Shown here one piece after another: positions 1 through 8,359 of a stretch of DNA of 64,000 bases. The notes below the pieces were generated by a model. It did not search any database. It saw only the letters and a program-made list of their open reading frames with translations, and was not told the DNA's origin. Position 1 is the stretch's first letter. The number at the start of each line of letters is the position of its first letter. The DNA is from CAWIHK01 sp963835935 (GTDB lineage Bacteria; Bacteroidota; Ignavibacteria; UBA10030; CAVZMI01). Location: NCBI GenBank assembly GCA_963835935.1, contig CAWIHK010000001.1:310001-374000 (forward strand), in the 5' to 3' direction. Position numbers and translations under genes: made by a program.

Positions 1-148
1 CATACTTCGTGAGGATTTGTATATTCTCCGAATAACTGTCGCTGGTAAAAAGTGATGAAGCAATTAGATTAGAATCAAAAATTGATCGAACTGCAACCAA
101 TCCTGTTCCAGCCTGGATTAGATTTCCGATAAATTCTCTTCGCTTCAT
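1..148 (-). CDS. Partial CDS, N-terminus of an exported protein (tandem paralogue)
   Basis: Only the first 49 or so codons are in the window. The translation begins MKRREFIGNLIQAGTGLV and closely matches the start of the protein at 442-966. Both begin with a KRREFIG twin-arginine-like motif followed by a Gly/Ala-rich stretch, as in Tat-type or other exported proteins. The CAGGA Shine-Dalgarno site and its spacing are also the same in both copies. The function is unknown. The start is clear; the rest lies outside the window. Confidence 0.7.
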   Translation of the reverse strand, partial: MKRREFIGNLIQAGTGLVAVRSIFDSNLIASSLFTSDSYSENIQILTKY

Positions 149-441
149 ATTATCCTGAAAATAATAGGACAAAAATAAATATAATCAAATAGATATTAAT
201 ATATCGGCATTTTTGTATAAATAGTTTAACAAGATTTTCTATAAATCACTTTAAGTATTATCATTATACAGCTTTAATCTTAATATTTCTACTCACGTTT
301 ATCTTAATCTAAAGAACTCGAATGAGAATATCAAATGATAACACTTGGCAAGTTTTATCTACGGCAGGATGTCATTTAATGACCGCCAAGAATAAATATA
401 ATCATAAAGAATTCATTGTTGTCTATGACACCCTGGTTTCT
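149..441. repeat. Upstream spacer, diverged copy of 967-1203
   Basis: This spacer resembles the one upstream of the second copy at 967-1203. Both start with the reverse complement of a TATCCTGAA Shine-Dalgarno block. Both then contain a 'tatcg(a/g)cat' stretch, an 'aatagtttaa(c/t)aag' stretch, a 'gatatttct/aatatttct' stretch and an 'agaactc' block in the same order. This suggests the gene was duplicated together with its upstream region. No other gene is visible here. Confidence 0.5.
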
Positions 442-966
442 TCATTCATTTACCTTTTTTATCAACTTTGCCAATTCTGCATGGTATAATTGATCAGGGT
501 TATCGGGCTTATGGATATGAAATATTTTTGATGGTTGAACGATCAGGCCGCTGCGCAAGGACAGAACATAACCAAGAGCGTCCACGTCGTCTCCTTCGGC
601 TAATAAACTATCATTCTGTAATATCAGATCGACATGGCCGTCGATACCAATATCAAAAAAAGATAATTCATCCGGACGTTTATCGATTATCGACAGAAAT
701 TTTATGTTATGCGCATCGTCTCCTGAATCTATCTGAAATTTCGTATGTGTTCCTCGGACGAGAGCATCCCTGTAATGTTGTTGATATGAGCCGATAGAAA
801 CAAAATATTCTTCTTTACTGGTATCCTGAACAAACTTCACGATTGCCTGAATATCTTCCATATAATTATCACCGGCAAAAACCCACGAGGCGTTTAAAAA
901 GGATCGTATAGTAATCAATCCTGCTCCAGCCTGGATTAAATCTCCGATGAATTCTCTTCGCTTCAT
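442..966 (-). CDS. Hypothetical exported protein, 174 aa
   Basis: The start MKRREFIGDLIQAGAGL carries a twin-arginine-like motif and a short hydrophobic stretch, so export is likely. The rest is soluble, with Asp- and Ile-rich segments such as DIGIDGHVDLIL. I do not recognise the family. It is the second copy of a tandem pair; the first copy runs off the left end of the window. A CAGGA ribosome site lies just upstream of the ATG. The start is supported by the match to the paralogue; the function is unknown. Confidence 0.6.
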   Translation of the reverse strand: MKRREFIGDLIQAGAGLITIRSFLNASWVFAGDNYMEDIQAIVKFVQDTSKEEYFVSIGSYQQHYRDALVRGTHTKFQIDSGDDAHNIKFLSIIDKRPDELSFFDIGIDGHVDLILQNDSLLAEGDDVDALGYVLSLRSGLIVQPSKIFHIHKPDNPDQLYHAELAKLIKKVNE

Positions 967-1203
967 GTTATCCTGAAAAAAAGAAACATAGTCATTCTAT
1001 TATATATATCGACATTCTCAGGCGAATAGTTTAATAAGAATTCCGATTAAGCATTTTGATATTTCTGATCAAGTTTATTTTATTCGGAAGAACTCAACTC
1101 AAAATATAAAATAATTTATGATTGGCGAGATTTCGATAAATTAGAAGTCGATTTTAGAGATAACTGAACGAGAAGAATGTGTAAATACAGTTTAGAGTAG
1201 TTA

Positions 1204-1977
1204 TCAGATTCTTTCCTGGATAATTCGTACTAATTCTTCATGAATATTTCCATTACTGGCAATTATATTCGGTTTGTAGATATTCAGAGGTTTTCCTTGG
1301 AAGTCGCTTATTGTACCGCCGGCTTCTTGAATCAGAAGAACTCCGGCTGCCATATCCCAAGGATTCAACCACACCTCCCAAAATCCATCGGCTATTCCGC
1401 GGGCTACATAAGCTAAATCGATAGCCGCCGAACCAAGGCGGCGAATAGCTTGAGCTTCTGTGACGAGATTGTTGAAGTGATCGATTGCGTTGAACGGATT
1501 TTCTTTTATGTTATACGGAAATCCTGTGATGAGGAGACTTCGAATAATTGTTGTTTCCTGCGAGACCTTCAACCGGTTACCATTGAGAAATGCACCACTG
1601 CCTTTTTCGGCGGTATATAATTCATCTCGTGTCGGGTCGTAGATGACTCCGGCGACGAGTTCGCCTTTATGTTCGACACCGATCGTAACGCTATAAATCG
1701 GCAAGCCGTGCATGTAGTTTGTTGTTCCATCGAGTGGATCAATAATCCAACGAGTGTCGGAAGAACGATTTTGGGCGCCGCTTTCTTCTGCAAGAATATC
1801 GTGATCCGGGAACCGTTTCCGGATGGTGTCGATGATGAGCTTCTCCGACCTTTTATCAAGATCCGTGACGAAATTTATTTCAGTCGATTTTTCTTCGATG
1901 GTCGTGATGTTGTTGATATTTTTCTTTAATAGAAATCCAGCCAGTTTGGCGGCTTCAATTGCTGTATTCAGTATCAT
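1204..1977 (-). CDS. suhB: Inositol monophosphatase family protein
   Basis: This 257-aa protein has the metal-binding motifs of the Mg-dependent inositol phosphatase/FBPase superfamily: EESG near residue 65, DPLDGTTN near 80, and the C-terminal NPWDMAAG followed by a Glu-Ala-Gly-Gly loop. Length and motif spacing match SuhB/IMPase. It would hydrolyse inositol-1-phosphate or a related sugar phosphate in the cytoplasm. Some family members act on 3'-phosphoadenosine phosphates or fructose bisphosphate, so the substrate is not certain. It lies 76 nt downstream of mdh, but a strong hairpin between them suggests separate transcription. Confidence 0.9.
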   Translation of the reverse strand: MILNTAIEAAKLAGFLLKKNINNITTIEEKSTEINFVTDLDKRSEKLIIDTIRKRFPDHDILAEESGAQNRSSDTRWIIDPLDGTTNYMHGLPIYSVTIGVEHKGELVAGVIYDPTRDELYTAEKGSGAFLNGNRLKVSQETTIIRSLLITGFPYNIKENPFNAIDHFNNLVTEAQAIRRLGSAAIDLAYVARGIADGFWEVWLNPWDMAAGVLLIQEAGGTISDFQGKPLNIYKPNIIASNGNIHEELVRIIQERI

Positions 1978-2001
1978 TTTTCATCCTGTTGAATCTCAAA
2001 A

Positions 2002-2033
2002 AAAAACCGCGCGAAAATTACAGCGCGGTTTTT
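2002..2033 (-). terminator. Intrinsic terminator after mdh
   Basis: A perfect 11-bp stem (AAAAACCGCGC / GCGCGGTTTTT) encloses a 10-nt loop. On the minus strand it is followed by a run of about nine T. It sits 21 nt past the mdh stop codon, in the gap before the phosphatase gene. Confidence 0.85.
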
Positions 2034-2053
2034 GGACATTTTTCTATAAAATA

Positions 2054-2977
2054 TCACAAGCCTGTTGTTGTTATGTGGGTACGAACATCGTTGGCAGATT
2101 TCTGCAGTGCGGCCTTTTCTTCCGGCGTAAGCTTTACTTCGATGATCTCTTCCATTCCGCCGCGTCCTAATTTCACCGGAACACCTACGACGACATCTTT
2201 CATCTCATACTCACCTTTAAGGTAAACCGCACATGGGAGTATGCGCCGTTTATTTCGGACAATCGCTTCCACCATCTGAGCAACCGAAGCTGATGGAGCG
2301 TAATACGCGCTTCCTGTTTTCAGATAGTTGACAATCTCCGCACCGCCTTCTCGGGTTCGCTTCACGATGCTATCGATACGTTCCTGCGGTAATAACTCGC
2401 TGAGGGGAATTCCACCCACCGTCGCGTATCGGGTCAATGGAACCATCGAATCGCCATGGCCTCCCAAAACAAAAGCGGCGACATCCTCCACCGACACATT
2501 CAATTCCATTGCAATAAAAGATCGGAATCGCGCCGTATCCAACACGCCTGCCATGCCTATAACGCGTTGTCGCGAGAACTTGCTTGTCTTCAAAGCGACA
2601 TACGTCATGACATCAAGTGGGTTCGATACGATAATTATTATTGCATTCGGTGATCGAGAAGCAGTTTGTTCTGTGCAGGTCTTAACAATCGCGGCGTTCG
2701 TTTTTTGTAAATCATCGCGGCTCATGCCCGGTTTGCGCGCAACACCGGCGGTAATTACAATGATGTTTGAACCTGCAGTTTCTTCATACGAATTTGTGCC
2801 TACGATATGCGTGTCGAAACGTGCGATTGGTCCGGATTCAAAAATATCAAGCCCCTTGCCTTGAGGTAATCCCTCGACCACGTCCACCAACACAACCTCA
2901 TTTGCCAACTCTTTTTCAGCTATGCGCTGAGCAGCAGAAGCGCCGACATTACCAGCGCCAACAACAGATATTTTCAT
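2054..2977 (-). CDS. mdh: Malate dehydrogenase (LDH-like type)
   Basis: This 307-aa protein interconverts malate and oxaloacetate with NAD in the TCA cycle. The N-terminal Rossmann motif GAGNVG is at residues 7-12. An Asp (DVVEG) at the end of beta-2 favours NAD. Catalytic features are RKPGMSRDDL, VSNPLDVMTY, and GGHGDSMVPL with the active His. The Arg in RKPGMSR is typical of malate over lactate specificity. An AGGAGG site lies 5 nt before the ATG. It follows rplU and rpmA by 40 nt on the same strand and ends before a clear terminator, so the three may be co-transcribed. Confidence 0.96.
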   Translation of the reverse strand: MKISVVGAGNVGASAAQRIAEKELANEVVLVDVVEGLPQGKGLDIFESGPIARFDTHIVGTNSYEETAGSNIIVITAGVARKPGMSRDDLQKTNAAIVKTCTEQTASRSPNAIIIIVSNPLDVMTYVALKTSKFSRQRVIGMAGVLDTARFRSFIAMELNVSVEDVAAFVLGGHGDSMVPLTRYATVGGIPLSELLPQERIDSIVKRTREGGAEIVNYLKTGSAYYAPSASVAQMVEAIVRNKRRILPCAVYLKGEYEMKDVVVGVPVKLGRGGMEEIIEVKLTPEEKAALQKSANDVRTHITTTGL

Positions 2978-3017
2978 AGCGCCTCCTGCAAGAGTATTTA
3001 TAGATGAGAAGGTTCGA

Positions 3018-3275
3018 TTAAGCCTTTGAATAAACGCTTACTGCTTTTTTTGTTTTACTCTTTTGCTCGAACGTCACAACTCCATCAATCAAAGCGAACA
3101 AAGAATCGTCACTTCCTTTTCCGACATTATTGCCGACGGCAAATTTTGTTCCACGTTGGCGAACGATAATACTTCCAGCAGTTACTAATTGGCCTCCAAA
3201 AGCTTTTACGCCCAATCGCTGTGAATTACTGTCGCGTCCATTTCGTGAACTACCGCCACCTTTTTTATGAGCCAT
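3018..3275 (-). CDS. rpmA: 50S ribosomal protein L27
   Basis: An 85-aa protein with the typical N-terminus MAHKKGGGSSRNGRDSNSQR and the conserved IIVRQRGTKF segment of bL27. It sits 12 nt after rplU, the usual rplU-rpmA order. The N-terminal tail reaches the peptidyl-transferase centre in known ribosomes. There is no extra N-terminal propeptide of the kind seen in Firmicutes. A GGAGAG site precedes the ATG. Confidence 0.98.
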   Translation of the reverse strand: MAHKKGGGSSRNGRDSNSQRLGVKAFGGQLVTAGSIIVRQRGTKFAVGNNVGKGSDDSLFALIDGVVTFEQKSKTKKAVSVYSKA

Positions 3276-3287
3276 ACAATACTCTCC

Positions 3288-3596
3288 TTACGCGATAGAA
3301 GTTACTTCAATTTCGGTAAATTGTTGGCGATGTCCTCGCTTCACACGGTAACCTTTCCGCTTCTTTTTCTTAAAGACGATCACTTTATCATCTTTAAGAT
3401 GGCCGAGAACCGTGGCTTCCACTTTTCGGCCTATGATGGCCGGTGTTCCCACCGTCACTGTTTTTTCGTCGGAGACCAGTAAAACATTATCAAAACTGAC
3501 CTTGGTTCCGGCTTCGGCGTTAATTCTGGGAACAATATATTTTGTCGCAGGAGTCACTTTATATTGTTGACCTGCTATTTCAACAACTGCGTACAT
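3288..3596 (-). CDS. rplU: 50S ribosomal protein L21
   Basis: A 102-aa bL21 protein with the signature start MYAVVEIAGQQYKVTP and the C-terminal KRRKGYRVKRGHRQ-like basic segment that binds 23S rRNA. Length is normal. An AGGAGG site lies 8 nt ahead of the ATG. It is the first gene of the rplU-rpmA pair. Confidence 0.98.
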   Translation of the reverse strand: MYAVVEIAGQQYKVTPATKYIVPRINAEAGTKVSFDNVLLVSDEKTVTVGTPAIIGRKVEATVLGHLKDDKVIVFKKKKRKGYRVKRGHRQQFTEIEVTSIA

Positions 3597-3983
3597 TGAA
3601 GCATTCCTCCTAAATTAAATAGAGTTTGAAATTTAAGGAAAAAAGCTGAAAAAGTCAACGTAATTTTTATTACAAAATCCCATAATTTACACAATTGCAT
3701 GGGAAACGGGCTATTTTCTAGGCAAAGAATTTTTTTCTTTATGCTTTTTTTAATACCTTGAGTTGTGATTATTCAGCTTGATTTTTGTTCCCGCTAAACA
3801 TACCTGCGTGCCGAAACAGCGGCACTTCGGTGTGCAGGCACGCAAAAAAACGAAAGAAATAAAGGAATTGTATTAAATTGTAATGTATGGATTTGATTTT
3901 CATTCCAAATATTTATTCGTGTATTTTGTATGTTTCGTGGGTTTGAGTAATCGCCTCAAGTTTCAATAAAAATTACAGACTAA
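3597..3983. other. Intergenic region with a hairpin at 3805-3844
   Basis: No convincing gene is seen. There is an 8-bp inverted repeat, TGCGTGCC (3805-3812) and GGCACGCA (3837-3844), followed by seven A on the plus strand, so it reads as a hairpin plus T-run on the minus strand. It lies upstream of rplU, so it may end a minus-strand transcript or be a recombination scar. A promoter for rplU must lie in this region but I cannot assign it. Confidence 0.4.
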
Positions 3984-4006
3984 TGAAAACTCGTGCTATT
4001 CAGATG
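3984..4006 (+). CDS. ybaK: ybaK exon 1 (5' fragment)
   Basis: ATG AAA ACT CGT GCT ATT CAG AT(G) encodes MKTRAIQ(M), which fits the usual N-terminus of YbaK/EbsC proteins just before the conserved LDxLxIPYE segment. That segment resumes at 4749 after the intron. Joining the two gives an uninterrupted MKTRAIQ(M/I)LDQLQIPYE reading. The exact exon end is uncertain by a few bases because the intron 5' end is not a canonical GTGCG. Confidence 0.55.
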
Positions 4007-4747
4007 AGTGCCAAGATAAGCTGTTCCTAATCTATTCGGGTGCGGAGAAAGGTTTTTTTTTCCAATGTCCCGAATGTGGTAAAACTCTGAAGCCACATAG
4101 CGAGGAATCGGTATATTATTGGAAACGATACTATGCTAAGCGATTCGACAATGTAGTCTGAAAGGACGCTACGCAAATGGTCAGGTTGTAACATAAGTGA
4201 ACGCAGAGGTAGCCTCGTAAAGACAACGTTGAGGTGGACGAATCTCTATCTTATGGATGAAGTCATCATCATCGTGCCGAGCAACAGAGCGTAGTCCATT
4301 GCGGGCAGAAGGGCGATGACACCTTCGGGGTATGAGCGACGACATGACCAGACAGAAAGGAACGGAACTTGGGAAGCCCTCGCTGACCCCATCGTTTTGA
4401 GAGAGTCGAGACGATGAGAGAAGAGCCTTCGTATAAGGAAACGAAATCGAAGGAAGTTGGCAGGGTGGCGGATGATGCCGTAGTATCGAAGATGTTCCGT
4501 GAAAGCGGAGCGGAGAAAAGGGCATCTGCTGAATTCAAGCATTCAAAGAACGGATGGAAGGTGTATTATCCCAAATGGGATTAACAAGCACAAAACAAAA
4601 CTTCAGGAAGTTTGGAGATTGCTGTCCCGCTTCTTGCGGGGGTAAGGTTCAGAAAAGCCGTATGAGGGAAAACCTCACGTACGGTTTGACGAGGGGAAAA
4701 GGAGAGACAGAATCGTTGAGATTACTGCGCTCCTTTTCCTACTCTAC
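4007..4747 (+). mobile_element. ORF-less group II intron inserted in ybaK
   Basis: The 3' end is diagnostic. A 34-nt domain V (4654-4687) has the AAGCCGTATG strand, a GAAA-type cap and the ACGTACGGTT strand, including the catalytic AGC. It is followed by a domain VI hairpin (arms GGGGAAAAGGAG / CTCCTTTTCC) and a CCTACTCTAC end at 4747. Upstream, 'GGAACTTGGGAAGCCC' near 4361-4377 resembles other bacterial intron cores. At about 740 nt there is no room for the usual reverse transcriptase/maturase, so splicing would need a protein in trans. The ORFs in 4181-4550 are RNA-domain shadows. The 5' boundary (about 4003-4010) is inferred from the restored ybaK reading frame. Confidence 0.8.
4654..4687 (+). 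ncRNA. Group II intron domain V
   Basis: This is a 34-nt hairpin of the expected length: AAGCCGTATGAGG, tetraloop region GAAAA, CCTCACGTACGGTTT. It matches the domain V consensus with the AGC triad and the conserved bulge. It is the most reliable single mark of the intron. Confidence 0.88.
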
Positions 4748-5183
4748 ACTCGATCAGCTTCAAATTCCATACGAAGTGAGAGAATTTCAAGAAGAATCGC
4801 TTGATGCGCTGGAAGCGGCACAAAAGTTAGACTTGCCACCCGCTCAGGTGTTTAAGACTCTTGTCGTTCGCGGTGATCATGCCGGAATCATAGAAATCTG
4901 TATTCCAGGCGATCGTGAACTAAATTTAAAATCGTTGGCGAAGATCAGTGGTGATAAGAAGATTGAACTCGTTTCGGTGGATGATCTACTTCGGCTGACG
5001 GGTTATCTGAGGGGTGGGTGTTCTCCTCTCGGCGGTAAAAAAAAGTATCCGGTATTTTTGGATGAAAGTGCATTCAATTTTCCGACGATTAGTGTGAGCG
5101 CCGGCATGCGAGGAATGCAAATTCTTATAGCTCCGGAAGATTTGACTAAGTCGACGAACGCAGTTGTAGGAAAATTTGTTTAG
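4748..5183 (+). CDS. ybaK: YbaK/EbsC family aminoacyl-tRNA deacylase, exon 2
   Basis: From LDQLQIPYEVREF onward the protein is a near-complete YbaK/EbsC domain. It includes LPPAQVFKTLVVRGD with the conserved Lys, the IPGDRELNLKSLAK segment, LTGYLRGGCSPLG, and KKYPVFLDES. Family members hydrolyse Cys-tRNA(Pro) to keep translation accurate. The open frame extends back to 4554, but that part is intron sequence read through, so an N-terminus at 4554 is an artefact. If the intron no longer splices, the gene is inactive or expressed as an odd fusion. dsbD follows 18 nt downstream. Confidence 0.85.
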
Positions 5184-5201
5184 AAGAGGATTGGAGTGTT
5201 C

Positions 5202-7145
5202 ATGAGAAGATATTCGATTGTTCTTTGTTTATTGTTTTTAGTGTACTCGAATTCTGCCTTCGCGCAGGATCCGATAAAATGGCATGCGAGCATAATCGAA
5301 AACAGACTTGTTGCCGGCGGAAAGGCATCGGTGCAGTTAAGAGCCAATATCGAAAAATCATGGCATATCTATTCATTAACTCAGCCGGCAGGGGGACCGT
5401 TTCCGACTGAAATCGCAGCTGCAGAAAATGCTACATTCATAATTGATGGGAAACCGGAACAACCGGCCCCTGAAACTTTATTCGATCAAAATTTCGGAAT
5501 CATTACGGAATTTTTTTCAGAGTCCGTGACATTCACAATACCGATTAAAATCAAATCCGATATACAAGCGGGAAAAAATGTTCTTCGTTTCAATGTGAAA
5601 TACATGCTTTGCAACAACACAGAATGTTTGCCGCCGACTACAAAAACGATCGAAATACCTGTAACGTTGAAGAAAGCAGAAAACCAAACTAAAGTCACGC
5701 TTCCCAAAATTCCTGAATTGCGCCAGGGTACGAAGCCAATTGATTCTTTACCCCTATCTCCTGAACCAACATTACCAAAATCTTTTTCTTCAGACCCCGC
5801 CGATCAGATCGAAAGTGCAAAGAAAAATGGATTGCTGAGTTATCTCGCTCTCGCCATGTCGCTGGGTGCACTTTCTCTCTTAACTCCTTGCGTGTTCCCG
5901 ATGATACCGATCACGGTTTCGTATTTCACAAAACGCCGTGAAGGGAATCGTGGAAAAGGAATGATCGATGCGCTTTTTTATGCCCTCGGCATCATCTTCA
6001 CTTTCACAGCCGTTGGATTTGCATTAGCTCTCACAATTGGAGCCACAGGCGTTAATCAATTCGCTGCAAATCCATGGGTCAATTTGATTATTGCCTGTGT
6101 ATTTGTTTCGTTCGCCGCAAACTTATTGGGCGCTTTTGAAATCGCCATACCTTCGACGGTACTCACAAAACTTTCGATCACTTCGAATCGCAGCGGTGTC
6201 ATCGGTGTGTTGCTGATGGGGTTAACATTTACGTTGACTTCCTTCACCTGCACAGTACCATTCATCGGCACGGTGATGGTGACTGCATCACAGGGTGACT
6301 GGTTCTGGCCTTTAATCGGGATGATCGCTTTTTCGACAACATTTGCATTACCATTTTTTATCTTGGCGTTATTTCCATCGTTATTAGTCAGGCTTCCGAA
6401 AAGTGGCGGATGGTTGAATTCTGTTAAAGTTGTGATGGGATTTCTTGAGCTTGCAGCCGCGATGAAATTTCTAAGCAATATTGATCTCGTGTGGCATCTT
6501 GGGATTCTTAATCGGGAAGTATTTCTTATCATCTGGATTGTAATTGCACTGATTGCATTCCTATATCTGTTGGGAAGATTCTATCTGCCGAATGATACTC
6601 ATATCAAGCATCTAGGAATATTTCGTATAATGTGGGCGATTTTCTTTCTTGCGATCGCTGTTTTTCTTTGCACGGGATTGATAGGAACGCCGCTTGGAGA
6701 ATTGGATGCGTTTCTTCCTCCTCGGAGTTACAGCGCTGCAGCCGCCTGGTTCGGAAAAATGAAAAATGAAAACGAAACAGCACCTAAATGGATAGATGAT
6801 TACGAAATTGGTCTGCAGAAAGCAAAAGCAGAGCATAAAAATCTTTTTATCAATTTTACAGGCTATGCATGCACAAACTGCCGCTGGATGGAAGCGAATA
6901 TTTTTAACCGAGAGGATGTAAAAGCGGAGTTGAATAAATTTGTTCTCGTACGATTGTATACCGACGGTGACGGCAAAGAGTACGACATCAATCGTTCCTA
7001 CGAACAATATCGTTTTGGGACGATTGCGTTGCCGTTTTACGTCATCCTATCGAGCAATGAAAACGAAATTGCCAGGTTTCCGGGATTGACCAGAAATGTG
7101 AATGACTTTCTTGAATTTATAAAGACTGCAGATAGCAATTATTGA
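5202..7145 (+). CDS. dsbD: Thiol:disulfide interchange protein DsbD
   Basis: At about 647 aa this is a full-length DsbD, which moves electrons from cytoplasmic thioredoxin to periplasmic thiols. A signal peptide (MRRYSIVLCLLFLVYSNSAFA) leads into the N-terminal immunoglobulin-like domain with CNNTECLPP near 145-155. The central membrane domain (about 205-500) has the two transmembrane cysteines in LTPCVFPMIP and SFTCTVPF. The C-terminal thioredoxin fold has the active site ACTNCRW near 560. I chose the ATG at 5202 because GGAG lies 5 nt upstream; a GTG at 5196 is also in frame. Confidence 0.95.
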   Translation: MRRYSIVLCLLFLVYSNSAFAQDPIKWHASIIENRLVAGGKASVQLRANIEKSWHIYSLTQPAGGPFPTEIAAAENATFIIDGKPEQPAPETLFDQNFGIITEFFSESVTFTIPIKIKSDIQAGKNVLRFNVKYMLCNNTECLPPTTKTIEIPVTLKKAENQTKVTLPKIPELRQGTKPIDSLPLSPEPTLPKSFSSDPADQIESAKKNGLLSYLALAMSLGALSLLTPCVFPMIPITVSYFTKRREGNRGKGMIDALFYALGIIFTFTAVGFALALTIGATGVNQFAANPWVNLIIACVFVSFAANLLGAFEIAIPSTVLTKLSITSNRSGVIGVLLMGLTFTLTSFTCTVPFIGTVMVTASQGDWFWPLIGMIAFSTTFALPFFILALFPSLLVRLPKSGGWLNSVKVVMGFLELAAAMKFLSNIDLVWHLGILNREVFLIIWIVIALIAFLYLLGRFYLPNDTHIKHLGIFRIMWAIFFLAIAVFLCTGLIGTPLGELDAFLPPRSYSAAAAWFGKMKNENETAPKWIDDYEIGLQKAKAEHKNLFINFTGYACTNCRWMEANIFNREDVKAELNKFVLVRLYTDGDGKEYDINRSYEQYRFGTIALPFYVILSSNENEIARFPGLTRNVNDFLEFIKTADSNY

Positions 7146-7275
7146 TTGATAAGCGGCAGGATAAACTGTTTTGAATAATTATTTTTAGAAGATTATGATC
7201 GACCGAATCGTTTAGAGCGTTGAAAAATCAAAAAGAGAATTCATTCACCATTCAGAATTATTAATTCTTCTTTCT

Positions 7276-7962
7276 CTACACTCCAGTTGCTTTGTCCCAC
7301 ACCATCAGTTGAAGTCTAGGTGAAAACCGGAATCCATATTTTTTGCATATCTCCACGACGGCCGGTGATTGTTTAATAAGCTCTTCCTGCGTACAGCAAG
7401 CAGGCATCAAAGAAATTTTTAATGGATCGATGGAAAATACATTGATAAAATCATTCATAATTTCCAGCACATCTTTTTCCGAAGTGACGACAAATTTAAA
7501 TTGAGATTTTGATGAATTGGCAAAAAAAGAAAGAGCGCTTTTAATAAATCGTTTCTGAGACGCCATACCACTGTTGGAAGTTTTGGGTGAAACATTATAT
7601 GCCGATATTCTTGAATCGAGATCCACTGATGGAATAATTGTTCCATTAGTCTCGACTTCGATAAATGTTGTCTCAGGAAGTTTCGCAAGGAAGGGTCTAA
7701 GTTCATCTTGTTGAAGAAGTGGTTCACCGCCCGTAATGACAAGGTGAGTGTTGGTTCGGAGGTCGTTTAGCCATCCTTTCGTGCGCCATTCATCATACAG
7801 TTGGTCGACAGTTAATCCCGTTCCGCGCTCCCATACAGCAATTGTGTCGCACGGCCAGACACAAAGTAAATTGCATCCTCTCAACCTGAGGAATATTGAA
7901 GGAACGCCGGCAAAAGCTCCCTCTCCTTGGATAGAAAAAAATTGTTCGCTGACATAAAGCAT
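7276..7962 (-). CDS. queE: 7-carboxy-7-deazaguanine synthase (radical SAM)
   Basis: QueE makes 7-carboxy-7-deazaguanine, the ring contraction step on the way to queuosine. The start MLYVSEQFFSIQGEG with the conserved SIQGEG is typical. The cluster-binding cysteines are C30, C34 and C38 in GCNLLCVWPCDT, giving CX3CX3C where most radical SAM enzymes have CX3CX2C. TGGEPLLQ follows. At 228 aa the length is normal. The open frame extends 18 codons further upstream, but GGGAGGA just before the ATG at 7962 fixes this start. It is the last gene of a long minus-strand run and lies 16 nt after the DUF1634 gene. Confidence 0.9.
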   Translation of the reverse strand: MLYVSEQFFSIQGEGAFAGVPSIFLRLRGCNLLCVWPCDTIAVWERGTGLTVDQLYDEWRTKGWLNDLRTNTHLVITGGEPLLQQDELRPFLAKLPETTFIEVETNGTIIPSVDLDSRISAYNVSPKTSNSGMASQKRFIKSALSFFANSSKSQFKFVVTSEKDVLEIMNDFINVFSIDPLKISLMPACCTQEELIKQSPAVVEICKKYGFRFSPRLQLMVWDKATGV

Positions 7963-7978
7963 AATTAGTCCTCCCGTA

Positions 7979-8359
7979 TTACAGATGGATGACTGCGACC
8001 AAGATACTGATACCAATTATGCAAAGAACTGTAACAGAAATCCAAAAGAATTTCCAATCCTTTTCTAAACTAAATCCAACAATTGTAACTGCAACTCGAA
8101 TAATAGGAGTTGCAATGAGAATCAGAGTGCCCAACGTCAAAAATAAAAGTGGTGATGAAATAACCTGAGTAAATGTTAGTGTTCGAATGTACAGAAATAA
8201 TCCGGATGGACGAATGACTCCCAGTTCTGTATGCGCTTGCGGGTTAAACGCGTAACAGAAGAATCCGATAACCATACATATTGAACTCAACACTACTCCA
8301 ATGCGAAGCGTGAGGCTTACGATTTTTTCGAGGCTGTGTTCAGTCATTTTCAAAATCAT
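7979..8359 (-). CDS. DUF1634 membrane protein
   Basis: A 126-aa protein with three hydrophobic segments (about 18-38, 65-90 and 103-125). Its length, layout and position match DUF1634 proteins, which are often encoded beside TauE/SafE-type exporters, as here. Its ATG overlaps the stop of the exporter gene (ATGA), which suggests translational coupling and a joint role. The biochemical function is unknown. Confidence 0.8.
   Translation of the reverse strand: MILKMTEHSLEKIVSLTLRIGVVLSSICMVIGFFCYAFNPQAHTELGVIRPSGLFLYIRTLTFTQVISSPLLFLTLGTLILIATPIIRVAVTIVGFSLEKDWKFFWISVTVLCIIGISILVAVIHL

Noticed and set aside
4181..4550. Several overlapping minus-strand ORFs of 89-114 codons
   Set aside because: They lie within the group II intron RNA, have no domain features and are frames of structured RNA sequence.
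4554..4747. N-terminal extension of the ybaK frame from the ATG at 4554
   Set aside because: It is translated intron domain IV-VI sequence, not part of the YbaK fold.
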